Source of the DNA: Tardiphaga sp.
GTDB lineage: Bacteria > Pseudomonadota > Alphaproteobacteria > Rhizobiales > Xanthobacteraceae
DNA: 19,904 nt
Assembly (NCBI GenBank): GCA_028290765.1
Contig: JAQGJF010000186.1
Span: 1-19,904 of the forward strand
Direction: 5' to 3'
The notes under the pieces are model-generated. The model searched no databases, had not been told where the DNA came from, and worked only from the letters and a program-made list of their open reading frames with translations. Both the position numbers and the translations under genes were made by a program. Positions within the stretch are counted from its first letter, which is position 1. Each line of letters starts with the position of its first letter. Shown in pieces: positions 1 through 7,052 of this stretch.

Positions 1-545
1 TTGTCGGCCCGACCAATTGGCAGCGCGCCGATTCACTGCCGAACTTTCGTCCGCTGGAAGATCCCAATGTGGTCTATGCCATCCATTTTTACGATCCGAT
101 GGCCTTCACCCATCAGGGCCATTGGGATGCCGCGGATCCGCTCAGCAACATCCGTGGATTGCCGTATCCGATCCAGCCGGACAGCGCCGTCGTCAAGGAT
201 ATCAGGCAGCAACTGGTCGACGTAAACAACGCGCGTGCGCTCCACGAACTCGACCATGCGATCGAGCTGGCGCGACAAGGCGATGTCGTCGTCACGCAGC
301 TCGAACCGGCGGTGGCTTGGCAGAAGCAGTTTTCGCGTCCGCTGATTGTCAACGAGTTCGGCGTGCTCAAGGCGCAGGCCCCTCCGGAAAGCCGCCTTCG
401 CTGGCTTCGGTCCGTTGTCGATTTCACCGAGCAGCATTGCTGGGGCTGGACGCATTGGGAGTTGGCGCAGGGCTTTGGACTGCTCGATGACAAGACCGGC
501 AAGCCCGATGCGTCCGTCATGCGGGCATTGCTGGCGCACCCTTGA
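1..545 (+). CDS. GH5-family glycoside hydrolase (cellulase-like), 5'-truncated by window edge
   Basis: C-terminal part of a glycoside hydrolase family 5 protein. The reading frame is open from base 3, so the true start lies upstream of the window. The frame contains a beta-strand block VVYAIHFYDP followed by FTHQGHW, which matches the HYY...FTHQGAPW segment of the neighbouring complete GH5 protein. It later has IVNEFGVL, whose Glu is expected to be the catalytic nucleophile, and the CWGWTHWELAQGFGLL block that closes a GH5 barrel. The acid/base NEP motif would lie upstream and is not visible. The stop is TGA at 543-545. It ends 30 bp from the end of a convergent GH5 paralogue. The likely role is endo-beta-glucanase activity on a polysaccharide made or met by the cell, and its polysaccharide neighbours suggest trimming of an exopolysaccharide. 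The family call is good; the substrate is unknown. Confidence 0.85.
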   Translation, partial: VGPTNWQRADSLPNFRPLEDPNVVYAIHFYDPMAFTHQGHWDAADPLSNIRGLPYPIQPDSAVVKDIRQQLVDVNNARALHELDHAIELARQGDVVVTQLEPAVAWQKQFSRPLIVNEFGVLKAQAPPESRLRWLRSVVDFTEQHCWGWTHWELAQGFGLLDDKTGKPDASVMRALLAHP

Positions 546-575
546 TCCGCTGCGCGCGCATAGCGCCCGGCTTGC

Positions 576-1601
576 CTATTTCGACATTGCGGAGGGATCA
601 AGTGCACGCAACAGTGGCGTGATCCAACGATCCTTCGACCAGTCGAACAACGCAAAATCATGGTCGAATTGCCAGCAGGCCCAGGACCAGCCCGCAAGCT
701 CGGCGGATCGGGCTATAAAGGACAGATACTGGGCCCGGCTCTCGATCCCGGCCTTTTCATAGACTCCGAATTCTCCGAGATATACCGGCCGGCCCCGTGC
801 CCATCGGCCAATGGCGGCAAAATCCTTTTGCACGCTGTCCTTGTCGGAACTGGTGCCCCACGGGATATGGCCTGAGGTTTTCAGTTCGGACCACGGCGCT
901 CCCTGGTGCGTAAAAACGAATGGCTTGTAGTAATGCACCGTCAGGATGATGTTTCGATCCCGATCCGGCAAATCGATGTTCTGCATGCTCTGGGGATCGT
1001 CGGAGTTGAGTCCGGAGACGATGACCACACGGTCGGCATCGACATTTCTGATGATGTGCAGAATCTCCAGGGCCAGGGCGTTCCACTGGTCGCGGTTCAT
1101 GTTGCCGCCTGGTTCATTCAGGATTTCGTAGACGACGGTGGGATACTGATGCGCGTAACGGGCGGAAATCTGCAGCCAGAATGCTCTCAGCTTCTCGGCG
1201 CAGCTCCTGGGTGTTTCCTGGCATTCATTGACGTCGTGTTCGTCGATAATGGGAATGAGGCCATTCAAGGTCGCCTGCTCGATGACATTATCCAGCGCTT
1301 GCAGGGTTGCCGGATTGAGCCGGTGGTCTGAATTCATTCGGCCGAACGCAAACAGGTTGATCCTCACATGGCGAAACCCCGCATCGCGGATGCGGCGAAA
1401 GCCGCTCAACCTGAATGGGGCGTCGCTGTGACCATCCCAAATCCCGTCATAACCCAGGATGTTGACGCCGGCGCCCATGTTTTTCAGCATCTCGGCGGCT
1501 CGTTCCGCCGACCGGGCCTGCTGCGTTGTGCCAAACAGGCAGCAACACAAGGCGATGACCGCGCTCGCGAAGGCAATCGATCTGGAAGGCCGGTTCCGCA
1601 T
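576..1601 (-). CDS. Secreted GH5-family glycoside hydrolase (endoglucanase-like)
   Basis: Complete 341-aa glycoside hydrolase family 5 protein. Residues 1-32 form a signal peptide: basic MRNRPSR, then a hydrophobic stretch with three Cys, then a region ending RSA before the mature part. It should therefore be exported. Family marks are RINLFAFGR near 80-88, the acid/base Glu in YEILNEPGG (E163), the HYY strand (H223), the nucleophile Glu in YLGEFGV (E277) and the aromatic W310 in the WACWQF strand. Length is typical for a single-domain GH5, with no carbohydrate-binding module visible. It is convergent with a second GH5 and divergent from an ExoQ/Wzy-like polymerase across 187 bp. This context suggests an exopolysaccharide-processing beta-glycanase rather than a plant cell-wall degrader, but that is inference. 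The ATG at 1599-1601 is preceded by only a weak ribosome-binding site. Confidence 0.9.
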   Translation of the reverse strand: MRNRPSRSIAFASAVIALCCCLFGTTQQARSAERAAEMLKNMGAGVNILGYDGIWDGHSDAPFRLSGFRRIRDAGFRHVRINLFAFGRMNSDHRLNPATLQALDNVIEQATLNGLIPIIDEHDVNECQETPRSCAEKLRAFWLQISARYAHQYPTVVYEILNEPGGNMNRDQWNALALEILHIIRNVDADRVVIVSGLNSDDPQSMQNIDLPDRDRNIILTVHYYKPFVFTHQGAPWSELKTSGHIPWGTSSDKDSVQKDFAAIGRWARGRPVYLGEFGVYEKAGIESRAQYLSFIARSAELAGWSWACWQFDHDFALFDWSKDRWITPLLRALDPSAMSK

Positions 1602-1707
1602 CGCTTCAGAGTTCTTTCCGGGCCCCGTTCGCCGGCAAACCTGTCAACGACGGCGCCACGGATTTTGTTACCGGTTTCGCGCGCCGTTCTGCCGGATTGA
1701 GAAAGCA

Positions 1708-1721
1708 TTAACCATGCTTAA
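1708..1721 (+). promoter_or_regulatory. CtrA-like box in the GH5 / exoQ-like divergent promoter region
   Basis: The 187-bp gap between the minus-strand GH5 gene and the plus-strand polymerase holds TTAACCATGCTTAA: a TTAACCAT half-site plus a second TTAA after six bases. The classical CtrA site is TTAA-N7-TTAAC, so the spacing is one short, but TTAACCAT alone is a recognised CtrA half-motif in alphaproteobacteria. It also contains an inverted repeat, AAGCAT/ATGCTT (1703-1708, 1714-1719). It lies 68-81 bp upstream of the polymerase ATG. Binding is inferred. Confidence 0.4.
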
Positions 1722-1788
1722 GTACCCGTTGCATGAGACAAGGAAACTTCCGAAGCTATTCTAGTCGCACCGATTTAGAAGTCGATAG

Positions 1789-3084
1789 ATGGTAGTCGTA
1801 GAGACCGCATCTTCGCGTCCCGCCGCTTCGGTGGTGAGGCTCGACGCGCTCGGCGAGCGGGTGGCCCGCAACATCATGCGGCTCTCGATCCCGCTCAACG
1901 TCCTGTTTTCAACAAGCAACTTCAATCCCGAGATTTGGCCGGTCACCCAGCCGTTCCTGCAGCAGGCGATTTCGCTGGCCCTGTGGGTCCTGCTGATCTG
2001 TGCCAGCGCCTTTGTAAGGCCGGTCTCTCGCTCGAAGCCGGGCGTCGACACGATCGTCTTCGCCACATTCTACATCTACGCCATCGTATCGGTGCTGTGG
2101 ACCGATCTCCTGCCGGAGTCGCTGATGAAAAGTGCGGCTTTGGCGATTACGACATTCGGTGCGTATCGCATGGCGACGCGGCTGGGAATCAAGGACATCA
2201 TCGCGGCCACGACGCTGGGGCTTTGGCTCGCGGCAATGGCCTCGCTTTACTACGTCATATTCGTGCCCGAGATCGGCATCGACCACAGCTATTTCCATGA
2301 CGGGCAATGGCAGGGCATCTTCGAGTCGAAGCAGACGCTGGGTGTGCTGGGCGCCTATTTGATGTTCTTCGCCTGCTACCGGGGTCTGACCGGGAGCGGC
2401 TGGCCGATGTTTCTCGCCAGCTTTCTGCCGGGGATTGCCTGTGCGGCAGGATCCGAGTCGCGCGGCGGTGGGGCCCTGGCTGTCGCGGCCTGCGTCGCTC
2501 TGCTGCTTTCCAAATGGTTCGATCGATGGACCCGGGTTCTTGCCATCGCTCCGTCCGGCATGTGCCTGCTGGCGATGATCCTGATCGGGTACATGTACCT
2601 GACGGGTTATGCCTACGTTTATCTGTTCGGCGCTGAAATCGACTTCACGGAAAGAACGTTCATCTGGCAGCACGCACTGGGCCATTTCAACGACGCGCCG
2701 TTGTTCGGGTTCGGGCTCAACGGGTTCTGGACCGTCGCCAGGATCTATGATGCTTTCGAGCAGAACCACGGCTGGGTGCTGGATAATTATCACAATGGCT
2801 ATATCGCCATCCTGATCGAAACCGGCCTGGTCGGATTTTCGCTGTTCTTTGTGAGCACGGTTCTGTTTGCCAAGCGAATAGATCTCCTGATGGCGACCGG
2901 TGCGCTTCCCCGCGCCCATTGCGCCGTGATTGTCGGTTTCATGGCGCTCAGCTACCAGATCAACTTCACCGAGACGACATTCCTTCGGTCGACATCGTTT
3001 ACCGCCGTGCTTCTGGTGGCACTGGTTTTTATCGCCTGTCGAAATCGCATCGACCCGGCTGCTATCCAGGCCTCCTCAGGCTGA
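1789..3084 (+). CDS. ExoQ/Wzy-type exopolysaccharide polymerase (O-antigen ligase superfamily membrane protein)
   Basis: A 431-aa polytopic inner-membrane protein of the Wzy/O-antigen-ligase superfamily, most like ExoQ-type exopolysaccharide polymerases. About ten hydrophobic segments can be traced from about residue 59 to 416. Family marks are GIFESKQTLG (177-186), the SESRGGG motif (222-228) after a membrane segment, a large periplasmic loop with ERTFIWQHA (288-296), and DNYHNGYIAILIETG (332-346), where H335 and N336 correspond to the conserved Wzy_C loop. The probable role is polymerising lipid-linked repeat units at the periplasmic face. The first 30 or so residues look cytoplasmic and non-conserved. 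The ATG has only a weak Shine-Dalgarno (AGAAG), so the exact start is moderately certain. It ends five bases from the convergent luxR-type gene. It could alternatively be a ligase, since sequence alone does not separate the two activities. Confidence 0.85.
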   Translation: MVVVETASSRPAASVVRLDALGERVARNIMRLSIPLNVLFSTSNFNPEIWPVTQPFLQQAISLALWVLLICASAFVRPVSRSKPGVDTIVFATFYIYAIVSVLWTDLLPESLMKSAALAITTFGAYRMATRLGIKDIIAATTLGLWLAAMASLYYVIFVPEIGIDHSYFHDGQWQGIFESKQTLGVLGAYLMFFACYRGLTGSGWPMFLASFLPGIACAAGSESRGGGALAVAACVALLLSKWFDRWTRVLAIAPSGMCLLAMILIGYMYLTGYAYVYLFGAEIDFTERTFIWQHALGHFNDAPLFGFGLNGFWTVARIYDAFEQNHGWVLDNYHNGYIAILIETGLVGFSLFFVSTVLFAKRIDLLMATGALPRAHCAVIVGFMALSYQINFTETTFLRSTSFTAVLLVALVFIACRNRIDPAAIQASSG

Positions 3085-3089
3085 AACAA

Positions 3090-3875
3090 TTACTGGCGAC
3101 GCGTGCCGCTCAGGATATACCCGGCCAGTTCGGTCCGGTTGTGAGCCCCGAAGCGTTTGCACAGATTGGCAACGTGTTCTTTCACGGTTTGATCGGAGAT
3201 GCCCATCTCCCGGGCGATCTCCTTGTTGGTTTGGCCACGGCATACCCGGAATGCCACTTCGGCCGAGCGGGGCGGAAGTTTTTCGCGGAGCAGCTCCGGA
3301 GGCGTCGGTGCGGGAAGATTGCGAACCGCGATCGCAGTGCCCGGATCGCCGTCGAGGTCGCCTGCCTTCATCATGTTGGTCAGCGCCAGCGATCCGGCGC
3401 GGCAGAGCATCTCCATGCGCTGTCGAAGCAACGGGGTGTAGGGGGCGGCGACGTCGCGGGTGGCCGTATAGAATACGCCGACGATCCGGTCTTCGATCCA
3501 CAGCGGTCCGCACATATTGTGATTGAAGCCCCAATGCCGGAGCAATTCGAACAGGGTGCTGCGTGGCCAGCCGTGCTCTCCGAGCAGCGATGCGCCGTCG
3601 ACGGCCCGGCCCTCACTCAAGACACATTCAAGAATGGGGTCGCACTTCACAAATCCGGCTTTGTAGTCGTCGAGGAAACCGCGCGGAACGTGCTGACTGT
3701 AGAGAAGGCTCGGCTCTTCGTTCTTCAGCAGATAGAGGCCCACCGTGGGAGAGCCGGTGAGTTCGGTCATGGTCAGACCGCAGGCGGCGCCGAGGGCTTC
3801 AATGGATCGGCTCTCCGCGACCGACAACAGGCGATCGGCCAGATGGAATTCCGGAGAATCATGAACCGGTAGCAC
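3090..3875 (-). CDS. LuxR-family transcriptional regulator (solo, autoinducer-domain-like N-terminus)
   Basis: A 261-aa regulator. The C-terminus (about 198-256) is a clear LuxR/GerE helix-turn-helix: LPPRSAEVAFRVCRGQTNKE, then IAREMGISDQTVKEHVANL and a KRFGAHNRTEL tail. The N-terminal 170 residues resemble the autoinducer-binding fold, including DDYKAGFVKCDPILE with the Y..DP pattern (D79-P80) typical of that domain. A GAF-like ligand domain is an alternative. No luxI-type synthase is present in the window, so it would be a solo. The start is GTG at 3873-3875, chosen for its strong upstream ribosome-binding site. It diverges from the flavin monooxygenase gene across 494 bp, so it is a natural candidate regulator of that gene set; this is inference from position only. 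Confidence 0.88.
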   Translation of the reverse strand: MLPVHDSPEFHLADRLLSVAESRSIEALGAACGLTMTELTGSPTVGLYLLKNEEPSLLYSQHVPRGFLDDYKAGFVKCDPILECVLSEGRAVDGASLLGEHGWPRSTLFELLRHWGFNHNMCGPLWIEDRIVGVFYTATRDVAAPYTPLLRQRMEMLCRAGSLALTNMMKAGDLDGDPGTAIAVRNLPAPTPPELLREKLPPRSAEVAFRVCRGQTNKEIAREMGISDQTVKEHVANLCKRFGAHNRTELAGYILSGTRRQ

Positions 3876-3879
3876 GTGT

Positions 3880-3888
3880 CCCCCTTCC
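3880..3888 (-). promoter_or_regulatory. Ribosome-binding site setting the GTG start of the LuxR-type gene
   Basis: On the minus strand GGAAGGGGG lies four bases upstream of the GTG at 3873-3875. This strong purine run supports the GTG start over later in-frame starts. Confidence 0.55.
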
Positions 3889-4071
3889 GAGTTCCTGCCG
3901 CGCGTTCACCGAAGACGCCTCGAGCTGTCGATGCTACTGCATCCGACCTCATTTGCACGCGCTTTCTCGAAACCGGTTCTCCGATCGAGCAACATGAATC
4001 GGCAGGACGATGCCCGGCTGCACACATGCAAGGCACATGGATATTCAGCCATAGCGGCGACGGTCGAGATA

Positions 4072-4111
4072 CCCCCCATGGAGGGGGATTGCCGCCCTGG
4101 GGTGGTCCCCC
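4072..4111 (+). repeat. Two adjacent GC-rich hairpins with possible alternative pairing
   Basis: Four runs occur within 40 bases: C6 (4072-4077), G5 (4083-4087), G4 (4099-4102) and C5 (4107-4111). Neighbouring runs can form two hairpins (C6 with G5 across ATGGA, and G4 with C4 across TGGT). Alternatively, run 1 can pair with run 3 and run 2 with run 4. The inner CCATGG is itself palindromic. The function is unknown. Confidence 0.4.
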
Positions 4112-4210
4112 TAGCGTCAAAGACCAAGCGCGATTGGACGGCGACGATCCCGATAAAGGGTCGGCCGCATGGTTCAACGGAAATTCACTGTGTTGCAAAG
4201 CTCTTCGGCG

Positions 4211-4229
4211 CGCTCCCTGTTCGGGAGCG
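4211..4229 (+). promoter_or_regulatory. 19-bp inverted repeat (candidate regulator site) upstream of the monooxygenase gene
   Basis: Perfect 7-bp arms CGCTCCC and GGGAGCG flank a five-base centre. It sits directly before the -10-like AATAAT at 4232-4237, a fitting place for a regulator operator. It lacks a following T-run, so it is not a convincing terminator. The length and symmetry are compatible with a lux-box-like site for the divergent LuxR regulator, but no sequence match to a known site is claimed. Confidence 0.4.
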
Positions 4230-4252
4230 TGAATAATGAATCGCGTTATCCT

Positions 4253-4272
4253 CCCGGACGCGTACGTCCGGG
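4253..4272 (+). promoter_or_regulatory. 20-bp inverted repeat in the probable 5' leader of the monooxygenase gene
   Basis: Perfect 8-bp arms CCCGGACG and CGTCCGGG surround CGTA. It lies about 98 bp upstream of the ATG at 4370. As RNA it would be a very stable tetraloop hairpin; as DNA it could be an operator. Confidence 0.4.
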
Positions 4273-4369
4273 GTGAAATCTTGCGGATCCGTTTCGAGCC
4301 TTCGCCGCCGAACGCGACGCATCCGTGGATGGCGGCAGGTCAATCAGGCTGGTTGGAGGATTTGATATC

Positions 4370-5599
4370 ATGAGCTTGCCTTTGAAACGTTTCGACGAAG
4401 CCGCAGGGACCACCGTCTCGGAGTTTCACGCCCGTGTCGACGGACTGCTGCCGCTGATCGAAGCGAAGGCAAGCGAAGCCGAGCGCCTCGGCTATTTGAC
4501 CGATGATGTGGTCGCCGCGCTGCGCGCCTCCGGGATCTATACAATGTTGTATCCGAAGGAGGTCGGCGGGGCCGAACTCCTGCCTTTCGATGCGATGACG
4601 ATCGTGGAACGTCTCTCCCACGCGCATGCCTCGGTCGGCTGGTGCACCCTCGTCAACAATATGGAGGGCGCGACGATGGCCATCTATATCGAAGACGAAG
4701 GCATCAAGAAAGTGTTCGGTGACGGCGTGGACATTACGATCGCCGGCAATGGCGTCCCCCGCGGCTTTGCGCGTCCGGTCGAGGGTGGCTTCATGATTCG
4801 CGGCAGATGGGCGTATGGCAGTGCGATCTACCACGCCGAATGGATTCACTCCGGTTGCTTCGTGACCGATCCCGACGGCAAGGACATGGTGATCCTGCCC
4901 AATGGCCAGCCCAAGATCGTCATCACCCATCACCCTCGCTCGACCGTCAAACTGCTGGGCAATTGGGACGTGCTGGGCCTGCGCGCGACGGGGAGTTTCG
5001 ACTACACGCTCAGCGAAGGCGAAGAGCTGTTCGTTCCCACCCCCATGACCTACGACTTCGAGATCGGCGCGCCGCGGCGCGGCGGAGCGCAAGGCGCACT
5101 CGGTCTCACCGGCTACAGCGCCTGGGCGCACTCCGGGTGGGCGGTCGGTGTCGGGCGCAGGTTACTGGACGAACTCGTGAAAGTCATCGTGTCGAGACAG
5201 GACCCGTTTGGAAAGTCGAGCGACAGCGCCAGTTTCAGGTTTCAATTCGCGCAGGCCGAGGCACGCTACCGTGCTGCGCGCGCTCTGGTCTATGAGACCT
5301 GGCGCGACGTTTCCGAGATCTTTGTCCGGGGCGAGGCTATGTCCCTGCAGCAGATGACCATGATCAAGCTCGCGCTCAGGCACATCCACGATGTGGTATC
5401 GGACGTCGGCACATTTGCCCATCGCGCGGCGCGGGGAGCTTCGCTCCACAACACGCCGATGCAGCGCTTCTATCGCGACATCCATGCCGGAACCCAGCAC
5501 ATCCTGATGGCGGACCAGATGATCGAGGAGTGCGGTCGTGCGCTTCTGGGTCTGCCGGGCCCGGGCGCTCAATGGTCGGTGTTCGGAATAAACGGCTAA
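4370..5599 (+). CDS. Acyl-CoA-dehydrogenase-fold flavin-dependent monooxygenase (HsaA/HpaH/DszC/IacA-like), oxygenase component
   Basis: A 409-aa protein of the acyl-CoA-dehydrogenase-like flavin monooxygenase group, the oxygenase half of two-component (FMNH2/FADH2-diffusing) monooxygenases that hydroxylate aromatic or heteroaromatic compounds or oxidise sulfur. Visible marks are the N-terminal helical segment with LRASGIYTMLYPKEVGG (51-67), ASVGWCTLVNN (87-97), the beta-domain hallmark GNWDVLGLRATGSFDY (197-212) and the C-terminal RDIHAGTQHILMADQ (369-383), which replaces the acyl-CoA dehydrogenase active-site region. The ATG at 4370 is chosen over an ATG 45 bases upstream because GGAGGA (4355-4360) is well placed for it. 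The FMN reductase gene follows after 12 bases and would supply reduced flavin. The substrate is unknown. An aromatic target is suggested by the downstream cupin, GST and FAH genes. Confidence 0.88.
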   Translation: MSLPLKRFDEAAGTTVSEFHARVDGLLPLIEAKASEAERLGYLTDDVVAALRASGIYTMLYPKEVGGAELLPFDAMTIVERLSHAHASVGWCTLVNNMEGATMAIYIEDEGIKKVFGDGVDITIAGNGVPRGFARPVEGGFMIRGRWAYGSAIYHAEWIHSGCFVTDPDGKDMVILPNGQPKIVITHHPRSTVKLLGNWDVLGLRATGSFDYTLSEGEELFVPTPMTYDFEIGAPRRGGAQGALGLTGYSAWAHSGWAVGVGRRLLDELVKVIVSRQDPFGKSSDSASFRFQFAQAEARYRAARALVYETWRDVSEIFVRGEAMSLQQMTMIKLALRHIHDVVSDVGTFAHRAARGASLHNTPMQRFYRDIHAGTQHILMADQMIEECGRALLGLPGPGAQWSVFGING

Positions 5600-5611
5600 G
5601 GGCCGCGCCGG

Positions 5612-6160
5612 ATGTCGAACCACCGCATCATCGGTTTCTGCGGCAACACTTGGCGACCGGCCAAGGCGCGCGCGCTGGTCGAGGCCGTCGCCGTCGAGCT
5701 GCTTGACCGGCATGGCGTCGAGGTGGAAGTGCTCGATCTGGTCGATGCCGGTCCTGGCCTCGGCGCGTTTTCGCGCGGCGCCCTGGATGACAGCGCCCGA
5801 TCGGTGATCGAGGCGATCGAGGCCGCCGACGGACTGGTGATCGGCTGCCCGGTGTTCCAGGGTTCCTATCCGGGCTTGTTCAAGCATGTCTTCGATCTGA
5901 TCGGTGGCGGTGCGCTGAAGAACCGGCCCGTTCTGCTCACGGCGGTCGGTGGCGGGCTGCGTCACTCGCTCGTCGTCGAGCATCAGCTTCGGCCGCTGTT
6001 CGGCTTCTTCGAGGCCTGTACGATCTCGACGGCAATTTACGCCAGCGCCGCCGAGTTCACCGCCGGCCGGCCAGTCGCGCCCGTGACCATCTCGCGCATC
6101 GAAGATGCCACCGAGCAATTTGCCTCACACCTGAAAGGTTGCCGCGTCGCCGCGGCATGA
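5612..6160 (+). CDS. NAD(P)H-dependent FMN reductase (SsuE/MsuE-like)
   Basis: A 182-aa flavodoxin-like NAD(P)H:FMN reductase. The N-terminal strand and phosphate loop IIGFCGNTWRPAK (6-18) correspond to the SsuE/MsuE flavin phosphate-binding loop, and IGCPVFQGSYPGLFK (77-91) is the second FMN-contact motif of that subgroup. AVGGGLRHSLVVEHQLRP (111-128) is also family-typical. It should be cytosolic and provide FMNH2 to the monooxygenase encoded 12 bases upstream. The oxygenase family more often uses HpaC-type reductases, whereas SsuE-type enzymes usually serve sulfonate or dimethylsulfone monooxygenases, so the pairing hints at, but does not prove, an organosulfur or unusual aromatic substrate. 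The start is ATG 5612 with a weak upstream site, consistent with translational coupling. Confidence 0.88.
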   Translation: MSNHRIIGFCGNTWRPAKARALVEAVAVELLDRHGVEVEVLDLVDAGPGLGAFSRGALDDSARSVIEAIEAADGLVIGCPVFQGSYPGLFKHVFDLIGGGALKNRPVLLTAVGGGLRHSLVVEHQLRPLFGFFEACTISTAIYASAAEFTAGRPVAPVTISRIEDATEQFASHLKGCRVAAA

Positions 6161-6215
6161 GCGACATCCCGGCACGTGCGGCCGGATCCTTTGGTCTGCA
6201 ACAGAGAAGTCGAGC

Positions 6216-7019
6216 ATGACAGAGACAATTGCGAAGCCCAGGATCGACATGACCGGATTTGCCCGCGCCGAATACGGCATCAACGGCATTCAAACGGTGG
6301 TCTACTCGATCGGGAGCGGGCCGGAACTGGTATTTCTGCACGGCACCGGCACGTTTACCGGTTTCGATGTCGCGCATAGCTGGGCCGCGCACCACAAGGT
6401 CATCATCCCCTATCACCCCGGCTTCGGCGAATCCGGCGACGCCGTCGCGCTCGATACGATCGAGGATTATGCCCTCCATTATATGGATCTGTTCGACCGG
6501 CTCGACCTCAGGCAGTTCGACCTTGCGGGTTTTTCGCTGGGCGGATGGATGGCGGCGGAATTTGCGATCCGCCAGCCGCAGCGACTGCGTCGGTTGGTGC
6601 TCGTCGCCCCTGCCGGCTTGGTTGTCGAGGAGGCGCCGGCGCCCGATCTGTTCCAGATTGCTCCGCAAGAGCTGCCATCCTATCTGACGCACGATCCCAT
6701 GGCGGCGTTGCGCTATTTCCCCAGCCAACAGGATCCCGGATTCGACGCCGGTTTGGGGCGGGAGGTCGGCTGCTACGCCCGGCTCATTCGCGACAATCCG
6801 CAGGGCAATCCAAAGCTTGCCCACTGGGTGCATCGCATTTCCATGCCGACGCTGGTGCTCTGGGGGTCCGAGGACCGCCTGCGTCCGACCGCCCAGGGCC
6901 GCGCCTGGATGGCCGGTCTTCCCGACGGGCGCCTCGAACTGGTCCCGGCGACCGGTCATCTGGTTTTCGAGGAGACGCCTTCGGCCGGCCAACGCGTCAC
7001 CGATTTCCTGGCCGGCTGA
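6216..7019 (+). CDS. Alpha/beta-fold hydrolase
   Basis: A 267-aa alpha/beta hydrolase with an intact catalytic set. The oxyanion region is HGTGTF (42-47), the nucleophile elbow GFSLGG has Ser107, the acid is probably Asp220 in LWGSEDRL, and the base is His248 in ATGHLVFEE. The length fits the meta-cleavage-product hydrolase and lactonase/esterase groups. It lies 55 bases after the FMN reductase and 33 bases before the cupin gene, all on one strand, so co-transcription is likely. In a ring-degradation pathway it could hydrolyse a C-C bond of a ring-cleavage product or an ester/lactone intermediate, and the motifs do not decide between them. ATG 6216 follows a purine-rich AGAGAAG stretch. Confidence 0.88.
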   Translation: MTETIAKPRIDMTGFARAEYGINGIQTVVYSIGSGPELVFLHGTGTFTGFDVAHSWAAHHKVIIPYHPGFGESGDAVALDTIEDYALHYMDLFDRLDLRQFDLAGFSLGGWMAAEFAIRQPQRLRRLVLVAPAGLVVEEAPAPDLFQIAPQELPSYLTHDPMAALRYFPSQQDPGFDAGLGREVGCYARLIRDNPQGNPKLAHWVHRISMPTLVLWGSEDRLRPTAQGRAWMAGLPDGRLELVPATGHLVFEETPSAGQRVTDFLAG

Positions 7020-7052
7020 GCCGGCTGTCACCCGCACAAGAGGAAGAAAACA

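Larger units (their letters stand above)
3876..4369. other. 494-bp divergent intergenic region with several GC-rich inverted repeats
   Basis: Non-coding region between the LuxR-type gene (-) and the flavin monooxygenase gene (+). Short open frames on both strands here have no recognisable protein content. The region holds a pair of C-run/G-run hairpins (4072-4111), a 19-bp inverted repeat (4211-4229), a 20-bp inverted repeat (4253-4272), an AACCGGTT palindrome (3971-3978) and the ribosome-binding site for the downstream gene. It presumably contains both divergent promoters. AATAAT at 4232-4237 is the best -10-like hexamer toward the plus strand, but I see no convincing -35 partner. Confidence 0.5.

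Noticed and set aside
3971..3978. AACCGGTT palindrome as a regulator site
   Set aside because: Only eight bases, with flanks that do not extend the symmetry; such words are expected by chance in this GC-rich DNA.
3876..4236. Short open frames of 70-120 codons in the intergenic region
   Set aside because: No recognisable protein content or good ribosome-binding sites; they are crossed by GC-rich hairpins.
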